Shown one piece after another: positions 14,244 to 20,144 of a stretch of DNA of 20,144 nucleotides. The notes under the pieces are model-generated. The model was not told the origin of the DNA. It saw nothing but the letters and a program-made list of their open reading frames with translations, and searched no databases. The DNA is from a candidate division CSSED10-310 bacterium (GTDB lineage Bacteria; CSSED10-310; JAFGJC01), in the NCBI GenBank assembly GCA_016929305.1, contig JAFGJC010000376.1:1-20144 (forward strand), in the 5' to 3' direction. The translations under genes were made by a program, and so were the position numbers. Within the stretch, counting starts at the first letter, position 1. Each line of letters begins with the position of its first letter.

Positions 14244-15596
14244 ATGATTGAAGCGATTTATCAGAAGGTTGCAGAACGTGACAAGCATGAACCGGAATTT
14301 CTACAGGCTGTCAGAGAAGTTTTCGACTCCTTGAAAGTGGTTGTCGAAAAACGACCTATTTATTTGAAGCACAAAATTCTGGAACGCATTTCTGAACCCG
14401 AACGTGTAATTTTGTTCCGGGTTCCATGGGTCGATGATAACGGTGAAATTCATGTCAACCGAGGTTTTCGAATTGAGATGAACAGCGCTATCGGTCCTTA
14501 CAAAGGCGGGTTACGATTTCACCCGAGTGTAAATTTGGGTATTTTGAAGTTTTTGGCGTTTGAGCAGGTTTTCAAAAACTCCCTGACTACTCTTCCAATG
14601 GGTGGCGGCAAAGGTGGATCGGATTTTGATCCCAAAGGCAAAAGCGACAACGAAGTTATGCGGTTTTGCCAGAGTTTCATGATGGAATTGTTCCGGCACA
14701 TCGGACCGAATACTGATGTTCCCGCCGGGGATATCGGTGTTGGCGGCCGTGAAATCGGATATCTGTATGGCATGTATAAAAAACTTCGCAACGAATTCAC
14801 CGGCGTTCTGACCGGAAAAGGTTTGAATTGGGGCGGCAGTTTTATTCGGCCGGAAGCTACCGGATACGGACAGGTATATTTCGCTGCGGAAATGCTTAAA
14901 ACACGTGGTAAATCATTCAACGGTCTGACTTGTTTGGTGTCCGGATCCGGAAACGTTGCGCAGTTTTGCACCGAGAAGGTCATTCAACTTGGCGGCAAAG
15001 TTGTTACACTTTCGGATTCCAATGGTTTTATCTATGACGAAGAAGGTATTACAAAAGAAAAACTTGCTTTTGTCATGGAGTTGAAAAATATTCGACGGGG
15101 ACGGATAAAAGAATACGCCGAGAAATTTTCATCAGCTGTTTACAAGCCGATTGATCCGGGTCTCGGATACAATCCGCTATGGGATATCAAGGCAGATGTG
15201 GCTCTGCCAAGTGCAACACAAAACGAAATCAACGGTAAAGATGCTCAGAACCTGATAAATAATGGCGTTTTCTGTGTTTCTGAGGGTGCAAATATGCCGA
15301 CAATGCCTGAAGGTGTGGATCTTTTTCTTGATGCAAAAATTCTCTATGGTCCCGGAAAAGCTGCCAACGCAGGCGGTGTGGCAACATCAGGTCTTGAAAT
15401 GTCCCAAAACAGCCTGCGATACAATTGGTCACGAGAAGAAGTCGACAAAAAATTACACCAGATAATGATCAACATACATAAATCCTGTATTGATGCAGCG
15501 AATGCTTTTGGTTTGCAGGGCAATTATGTTGCTGGAGCAAACATTGCAGGATTCCTTAAAGTAGCAGACTCAATGATTGACCAGGGTGTTGTATAA
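14244..15596 (+). CDS. gdhA: Glutamate dehydrogenase, NADP-type hexameric class
   Basis: A 450-residue protein with the length and layout of E. coli GdhA (447). It catalyses reversible amination of 2-oxoglutarate with ammonium, the main low-affinity entry of ammonium into amino acids. The substrate domain shows IGPYKGGLRFHP with K87, K111 in VFKNSLTTLP, the catalytic lysine K123 in PMGGGKGGSDFDP, and D163 in PAGDIGVGGRE. The nucleotide-binding fold shows VSGSGNVAQF near 232-241 and SDSNGF near 257-262, which fits NADP use. AGGAG is 8 nt before ATG 14244. The gene stands alone and ends at a strong terminator. Confidence 0.95.
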   Translation: MIEAIYQKVAERDKHEPEFLQAVREVFDSLKVVVEKRPIYLKHKILERISEPERVILFRVPWVDDNGEIHVNRGFRIEMNSAIGPYKGGLRFHPSVNLGILKFLAFEQVFKNSLTTLPMGGGKGGSDFDPKGKSDNEVMRFCQSFMMELFRHIGPNTDVPAGDIGVGGREIGYLYGMYKKLRNEFTGVLTGKGLNWGGSFIRPEATGYGQVYFAAEMLKTRGKSFNGLTCLVSGSGNVAQFCTEKVIQLGGKVVTLSDSNGFIYDEEGITKEKLAFVMELKNIRRGRIKEYAEKFSSAVYKPIDPGLGYNPLWDIKADVALPSATQNEINGKDAQNLINNGVFCVSEGANMPTMPEGVDLFLDAKILYGPGKAANAGGVATSGLEMSQNSLRYNWSREEVDKKLHQIMINIHKSCIDAANAFGLQGNYVAGANIAGFLKVADSMIDQGVV

Positions 15597-15624
15597 TTTT
15601 AGATAATCAAAAACACTGACAGAT

Positions 15625-15652
15625 AACGCCCGTCTCGCACGGGCGTTTTTTT
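15625..15652 (+). terminator. Rho-independent terminator after gdhA
   Basis: The arms AACGCCCGT (15625-15633) and ACGGGCGTT (15639-15647) form a perfect 9-bp GC-rich stem with a 5-nt loop, and a T-run extends to 15652. It lies 28 nt after the gdhA stop. The convergent adenosyltransferase stop (15651-15653) touches the T-run; the minus-strand side lacks a good U-tract, so termination from that side would be weaker. Confidence 0.92.
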
Positions 15653-16220
15653 ATGGTTTCTTCATGTGTTTGGCAAAAATCACAGGTGTATCAGACTGTG
15701 AATCTTCAAACCGTGCCATCGTGAAACAAACTGAGGATAAGCGATTCAGGTAAGAAACAATGCGAGAATCCGCATCCGGTTCCTGCCTGTATAACCGGAT
15801 GACTATTCGTTCCGCACGCCTGACAACCGTTCGCGTGACGTCCCAGAGTGATCCGCAAACACTGTTACCCGGAAGTACAAACTCCCCTTGCATCTTTACG
15901 CCACATCCAAACTGACTGATGATGTGTTCCAGCCATTTTATATTTTCATCTGCTATCTTTCGGTATTTTGATACGATTTCTGGAGTTGCCGCTAATTCGG
16001 ACATTATATGGTATAAGTCCCTTTGGATCTGAATGATTACCTCTTTCACTTTCGTGTTTTCCGTCAGCGCTCTAACAAAACCCAATATAGACGAAACCTC
16101 ATCAACAGCTCCATAAGATTCCGGGCGAGGGTGATCTTTTGGAACACGCTGCCCGCCAAGCAGACTTGTCAATCCACTGTCACCTTTGCCAGTAAACCAT
16201 GGGAACTCCTCTCGATTCAT
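15651..16220 (-). CDS. Cob(I)alamin adenosyltransferase, PduO type
   Basis: 189 residues from ATG 16220, which has AGGAG 5 nt upstream; an ATG at 16235 overlapping the E3 stop is less well placed. It transfers adenosyl from ATP to cob(I)alamin to make adenosylcobalamin. Family marks are the N-terminal ATP loop FTGKGDSGLTSLLGG, RVPKDHPRPESYGAVDEVSSILG near 25-47, the FVLPGNS segment, and TRTVVRRAERIVIRL, with YLNRLSSVCFTMARFED near the end. It is the last gene of the 2-oxoacid dehydrogenase operon. No cobalamin-dependent mutase or eliminase lies in the window, so the client enzyme is elsewhere. Confidence 0.9.
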   Translation of the reverse strand: MNREEFPWFTGKGDSGLTSLLGGQRVPKDHPRPESYGAVDEVSSILGFVRALTENTKVKEVIIQIQRDLYHIMSELAATPEIVSKYRKIADENIKWLEHIISQFGCGVKMQGEFVLPGNSVCGSLWDVTRTVVRRAERIVIRLYRQEPDADSRIVSYLNRLSSVCFTMARFEDSQSDTPVIFAKHMKKP

Positions 16221-16231
16221 ACCCACTCCTA

Positions 16232-17656
16232 TCATGACTTCTTATTAAGAATATGTACGGCTTCACCCAATGCAGCTTCCACAGATTCCAGCAAACCTTC
16301 GCTAAGGGTTGGATGCGGATGGATTGTCTGCGACAGATCATCCAGAAATGCACCCATTTCGATGGCCAATGCCGCTTCGGAGATCATTTCGCTGGCATCT
16401 TTACCCAGGATAGTCACACCAAGAATACGTTTTGTTTCCGCATCTGCCACTGTCTTGACAAAACCTTCCTCTGCATTCAGTGTCATTGCTCGGCCGGACG
16501 CACGAAACGGAAACATTCCCGTCAGGACGTTAAATCCCTGGCGAACCGCTTCCAATTCCGTAAGGCCTGCCCAAGCAAGCTCCGGATCCGTATATACAAC
16601 CGCAGGAATCACCACATTATCAAACGCAGCGGCATGTCCGGCAATTACTTCCGCAACCACCTTCGCTTCACGATATGCCTTATGCGCCAGGAGCGGTGGG
16701 CCAATCACATCCCCAACAGCATAAATTCCAGGAATTGATGTCTCCATTCTGTCATTCACTTCAATAAAACCCTGATCATCAGTCTTCACACCAATTTCTG
16801 TCAACCGCATGTTCCTGCTGCTGGGCACTCTGCCTGCGGCCACCATAACAACATCTGCTGCAACTGTTACCGTGTCACTTCCCTTCTTATTCAGGAAAAG
16901 AGTGATTCTGTCATTTGTCTCCACACGCTGCAGCTTCACACCCACTTTTAAATCGATACCGAGAATTTCTATACGTTTACGAATTGCACTCCTGACTTCC
17001 GGATCATGCATCGAGAGAATATCGGGCATCGCTTCAATAATGGTGACCTCTGACCCAAATCTTCTGAACACAGATCCCAACTCCAACCCGATGTAACCAC
17101 CACCAACGATTGCGAGTTTACCGGGAGCAGAGGACAACGAAAGTGCTTCCGTCGGGCCGATGATTTTATTACCGTCCACGCTCAAATCCGGAATCGGTTT
17201 GGGTTCAGATCCAGTGCAGACAACGGCTTGTTCGAATTCAATGAATAAAGGACCGCTGTCGGTTTGAACATTCAGTCTTCTTTCGGTATCAAACCCTGCA
17301 AATCCCTTTATGATGTCAACGCCGTTTTTTTCAGCAAGAAACTTCACTCCTCCGGTCAGTTTTCGAACGATTTTATCCTTCCAGTGAATGGCGTTCTCAA
17401 GATTAAGGGACACGCCTTCGACGGTTACTCCCATTCTGTCTGATTCTTTAACCTCTTCCAGGAAATCAGCAACATGTATCAGCGCTTTTGAAGGTATACA
17501 ACCCACATTCAGACAAACACCGCCAAGGAATTCCGATTTCTCGATGAGAATGACGTCTTTACCCAGTTGAGCCAGACGAATGGCTGCCAGATAACCTCCA
17601 GGTCCACCGCCAATGACGGCAACCTGACATCCTTTTGATGCTGTACCGACAACCAT
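16232..17656 (-). CDS. lpdA: Dihydrolipoamide dehydrogenase (E3)
   Basis: A 474-residue flavoprotein that reoxidises the dihydrolipoyl group of E2 with NAD+. The FAD site VAVIGGGPGGYLAA is near 12-25. The redox disulfide is C48/C53 in GGVCLNVGCIPSK. The NAD-binding motif IVGGGYIGLELG and the AVGDV FAD-contact motif follow. H448 and E453 in HPHPTLSE form the active-site pair supplied across the dimer. The length is normal. Its ATG shares one base with the E2 stop (TGATG), showing translational coupling. The first nine residues before the FAD motif are slightly long but ordinary. Confidence 0.95.
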   Translation of the reverse strand: MVVGTASKGCQVAVIGGGPGGYLAAIRLAQLGKDVILIEKSEFLGGVCLNVGCIPSKALIHVADFLEEVKESDRMGVTVEGVSLNLENAIHWKDKIVRKLTGGVKFLAEKNGVDIIKGFAGFDTERRLNVQTDSGPLFIEFEQAVVCTGSEPKPIPDLSVDGNKIIGPTEALSLSSAPGKLAIVGGGYIGLELGSVFRRFGSEVTIIEAMPDILSMHDPEVRSAIRKRIEILGIDLKVGVKLQRVETNDRITLFLNKKGSDTVTVAADVVMVAAGRVPSSRNMRLTEIGVKTDDQGFIEVNDRMETSIPGIYAVGDVIGPPLLAHKAYREAKVVAEVIAGHAAAFDNVVIPAVVYTDPELAWAGLTELEAVRQGFNVLTGMFPFRASGRAMTLNAEEGFVKTVADAETKRILGVTILGKDASEMISEAALAIEMGAFLDDLSQTIHPHPTLSEGLLESVEAALGEAVHILNKKS

Positions 17657-18903
17657 CAGATTAACCTCAACATCAGCTGTTCGGGTGATTGAAGGAGTGA
17701 CACGAGATATGTCATGAACCTGGCAGCAGCAGCCCCATCTATAATCCTGTGATCGAACGACAATGATAGATACATCATTTTTCGAATCTTGATACTTTCA
17801 TCAACAACAACCGGGCGATCCTTGATCGCATGCAGACCTAGAATTGCTATTTCAGGTTGTCGAATAATGGGAGTTGCAAAAATACCTCCCAAAGTTCCGA
17901 TGTTCGTAATGGTAAATGTTCCTCCCTTAATTTCCTCCAGCGTAAGTCGATGCGCCTTGGCTTTATCTGCCAATTCTACGAGTTCTCTTGCCAGGTGGAG
18001 AATATCCTTTTTATCCGCATGTTTAATAACTGGAACGATCAAACCCTCCGGTGTATCAACGGCAATTCCAATATTAATATGTTTTTTAAGAACAATTTCC
18101 TGATGGTCATCATCAAAAGAAGCATTAAAATGAGGATATGATTTCAAAGCTACTGTAACAGCTTTTATAAACAGCGGAAGAAGTGTGAATTTCACATGTT
18201 CCATTGCTTCAATCTGGTTTTTTGCTTTTCGATATAATTCGAACAAATCAGTGACATCTGCTTCATCGACATGAGTAACATGCGCGGATACATGCTTACT
18301 CAACACCATGTTCTCGGCGATAATCTTGCGTAAATGGCTGATCTTGATTCGCTCTTCTGCAAGGGTTTCATCTGGAGTAACCAAGCTCACCGCTGGCTCC
18401 TGGTATGGATATCCTTTTTTTGCCATTCTTGAAGCCTTTTCGACATCTTCATCGGTTATTCGGCCACCCTTTCCTGACGGAACGACTTTCGCCAGATCAA
18501 CACCCAGTTTACGAGCGTATGCTCGAGTATGCGGTGTTGCGAGCGGCTTTAACGGCGGATGTTTCTTTGGTGATATCGGTTCCTTGGCATCCTCTTTTGC
18601 TGCCGCGATATCCTTTTTTTCTGATTGATCACCATTTATTGACGACTGTGTTACCGATGATATTCCCTCCTGCTGCAGTGTAAACATCACATCGCCGACA
18701 TTAATAATTTCACCAGCAGCATAATGGAGTTTCTGAATGACACCGCGTTGCGGTGAAGGCAATTCAACAACAGCTTTATCTGTCTCAACCCTGGCAAATA
18801 TTTGATCGATATCAATCGCATCACCTTCTTTTACAAGCCATTCCACAATCTTTCCTTCATGTATTCCTTCACCGACATCAGGAAACTTAAATTCATAAGC
18901 CAT
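17656..18903 (-). CDS. 2-oxoacid dehydrogenase E2 (dihydrolipoamide acyltransferase)
   Basis: 415 residues from ATG 18903 (GAGGA 6 nt upstream; an in-frame GTG at 18915 overlaps that site). Domains in order: one lipoyl domain at about 1-78 with the lipoylated lysine K43 in ETDKAVV; a charged linker; a peripheral-subunit-binding domain at about 122-158 (TPHTRAYARKLGVDL, GGRITDEDV); a second linker; and the catalytic core from about 185 with H385 and D389 in FDHRIIDG. It carries acyl groups from E1 to CoA and forms the core of the complex. One lipoyl domain fits either pyruvate or branched-chain complexes, so I give no symbol. A 68-nt gap to E1beta contains no evident promoter. Confidence 0.92.
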   Translation of the reverse strand: MAYEFKFPDVGEGIHEGKIVEWLVKEGDAIDIDQIFARVETDKAVVELPSPQRGVIQKLHYAAGEIINVGDVMFTLQQEGISSVTQSSINGDQSEKKDIAAAKEDAKEPISPKKHPPLKPLATPHTRAYARKLGVDLAKVVPSGKGGRITDEDVEKASRMAKKGYPYQEPAVSLVTPDETLAEERIKISHLRKIIAENMVLSKHVSAHVTHVDEADVTDLFELYRKAKNQIEAMEHVKFTLLPLFIKAVTVALKSYPHFNASFDDDHQEIVLKKHINIGIAVDTPEGLIVPVIKHADKKDILHLARELVELADKAKAHRLTLEEIKGGTFTITNIGTLGGIFATPIIRQPEIAILGLHAIKDRPVVVDESIKIRKMMYLSLSFDHRIIDGAAAARFMTYLVSLLQSPEQLMLRLI

Positions 18904-18971
18904 ATTTATCCTCACTTTGTTGTTATGATGTGCCTAACCTGTATGTCATATCTTTATTATCACGCCGTGAA

Positions 18972-19985
18972 TTAAAAGGCCATCGTTTGTCGAACGGCAT
19001 CAATCACTCGTCTTTTATCCGGAAGATAATGATGCTCCAAAATACTGTAGGGAAAGATAGTATCAAAACCCGTAACACGCTGAACGGGAGCCAGAAGGTG
19101 AAGCAGTGCATGTTCCATGATGTGAGCACTGATTTCAGCGCCAAATCCGCTTGTGCGAGGTCCTTCATGCACGATAACGAGCCGGCCGGTTTTTTTGACA
19201 GATTCGACAATTGTATTCCCATCCAAAGGAACGATAGTTCGCACGTCTATAATTTCAGTGGAAATTCCTTCACGTTCTAGGGTGTCTCTGGCTTCAAGAA
19301 CGGGGCGCATCATAGCACCATACGCTACAATCGTTACATCTTTACCCTGCTGAACGACATTGGCTTGCCGTAAAGGAATCTGGTAAACACCTTTGGGAAC
19401 TTCTTCTCTGAACGCACGGTATATTCGCTTTGGTTCCATGAAAATAACAGGATCATTTGACATAATAGCTGCAATCAATAATCCTTTTGCATCGATTGGA
19501 TTGGAAGGTATCACGACAGTTAGCCCCGGTGTGTTTGCCAACATTGATTCATAACTTTCGGAGTGGTGTTCGGGTGCGTGAATACCTCCACCATAAGGCA
19601 TCCGGATAACCATCGGTAGAAAATATCTGCCGCGCGATCTGTTACGCATTCGTGCTGCATGCCCAAAAATCTGGTTGACTGCTGGATAGATGAAACCCAT
19701 AAACTGTATCTCTGCAACAGGCCGGAATCCGGCGATCGCCAATCCGATCGCTGTTCCGACGATGCCGCTTTCAGCAAGCGGTGTATCGAATACCCGATCC
19801 TCTCCAAATTTATCCATCAATCCCTCAGTGGCACGAAAAACACCTCCGTTCACACCCACATCTTCGCCTAAAACGATAACTCTGCTGTCTTCAGACATTA
19901 CATCTTCCAATCCCCGGTTCACAGCTTGAACTAATGTAAGCTTCTCTGTCTCGGAATTCTGAGTGATTTTAATATTACTCGTCAT
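18972..19985 (-). CDS. 2-oxoacid dehydrogenase E1 beta subunit
   Basis: 337 residues from ATG 19985, selected because GGAAAGGG is 6 nt upstream; the ATG at 19991 would abut it and longer starts run into E1alpha. It is a transketolase-like beta chain: LTLVQAVNRGLEDVM, VLGEDVGVNGGVFRATEGL, FDTPLAESGIVGTAIGLA (the glutamate here contacts thiamine diphosphate), MPYGGGIHAPEHHSES, NPIDAKGLLIAAI and IIDVRTIVPLD. The alpha2beta2 type is used for pyruvate, branched-chain 2-oxoacids or acetoin. EPKRIYRAF and the YLPDKRRV end do not decide between them. Confidence 0.92.
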   Translation of the reverse strand: MTSNIKITQNSETEKLTLVQAVNRGLEDVMSEDSRVIVLGEDVGVNGGVFRATEGLMDKFGEDRVFDTPLAESGIVGTAIGLAIAGFRPVAEIQFMGFIYPAVNQIFGHAARMRNRSRGRYFLPMVIRMPYGGGIHAPEHHSESYESMLANTPGLTVVIPSNPIDAKGLLIAAIMSNDPVIFMEPKRIYRAFREEVPKGVYQIPLRQANVVQQGKDVTIVAYGAMMRPVLEARDTLEREGISTEIIDVRTIVPLDGNTIVESVKKTGRLVIVHEGPRTSGFGAEISAHIMEHALLHLLAPVQRVTGFDTIFPYSILEHHYLPDKRRVIDAVRQTMAF

Positions 19986-20144
19986 GTGCATCCCTTTCCG
20001 CGAGAGTACGCCGCTGCTCAATTAAAGTATCTGGTAACTGCTCATACATATAATCAAAAATGTCACTCACCCCGGGCGGCTCAAGAGATTCCAGCATGTC
20101 AACTTCCGCGTTGATTGTTCCGGCTATCTTCTCGCTTAATACGG
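19975..20144 (-). CDS. 2-oxoacid dehydrogenase E1 alpha subunit, C-terminal end (partial)
   Basis: A 55-residue C-terminus runs in from the right edge and stops at TAA 19975-19977. It has the usual end of the alpha chain: a charged helix (KIAGTINAEVDMLESLEPPG), then a segment like DIFDYMYEQLPDTLIEQRRTL. The gene overlaps the E1beta start by 11 nt in another frame, which suggests coupled translation of the two chains of the heterotetramer. The thiamine-binding part lies outside the window. Confidence 0.8.
   Translation of the reverse strand, partial: VLSEKIAGTINAEVDMLESLEPPGVSDIFDYMYEQLPDTLIEQRRTLAERDAHDE

Overview
The window reads as ordinary bacterial chromosome of moderate, AT-leaning base composition, with tightly packed genes and small overlaps. 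There are no rRNA or tRNA genes, no CRISPR array, no insertion sequence and no integrase. The three promoters I can support (lexA, sodB, gdhA) have sigma-70-like TTGAC(A/T) -35 boxes, which argues against a Bacteroidota-type promoter system. The family mix (two four-helix-bundle/'23S IVS' proteins, a GIN-domain DUF2807 protein, SPASM and B12-type radical SAM proteins, TMTC-like GT-C membrane proteins) is common in uncultured or FCB-like and other candidate phyla. I cannot assign a phylum from the sequence alone.

Region 1 (1-9090) looks like an accessory biosynthetic island. After the tail of an unknown gene come a TMTC/GT-C-like membrane protein, a B12-binding-type radical SAM enzyme, a SPASM radical SAM protein, a four-helix-bundle protein with an acidic tail, and a second SPASM radical SAM protein, all on the + strand and closely spaced. 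A convergent GT-C-like membrane protein then overlaps the last of these by 10 bp, and a divergent SAM methyltransferase follows. The combination suggests modification of an envelope glycan or lipid, or of another secondary metabolite. The product cannot be named.

Region 2 (9104-11480) is an SOS module on the - strand: lexA, dinB (DNA polymerase IV with a QLSLF clamp-binding motif) and a second four-helix-bundle protein, closely packed. The lexA promoter is near-consensus and carries three copies of a 9-nt element (TTTCGCCTT/AAGGCGAAA), a good candidate for an uncommon LexA operator.

Region 3 (11521-15652) holds a lysine-2,3-aminomutase/EpmB-like enzyme with a TTG start, an Fe-type superoxide dismutase with a clear promoter, a divergent secreted GIN-domain protein built of SGSGD-like repeats, and an NADP-type glutamate dehydrogenase ending in a strong intrinsic terminator.

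Region 4 (15651-20144) is a 2-oxoacid dehydrogenase operon on the - strand: E1 alpha (partial), E1 beta, E2, E3, then a PduO-type cob(I)alamin adenosyltransferase. E1alpha/E1beta and E2/E3 overlap, and the adenosyltransferase follows E3 by a few bases. The complex makes acyl-CoA from a 2-oxoacid (pyruvate or branched-chain). The attached adenosyltransferase hints at a link to an adenosylcobalamin-dependent step elsewhere in the genome.
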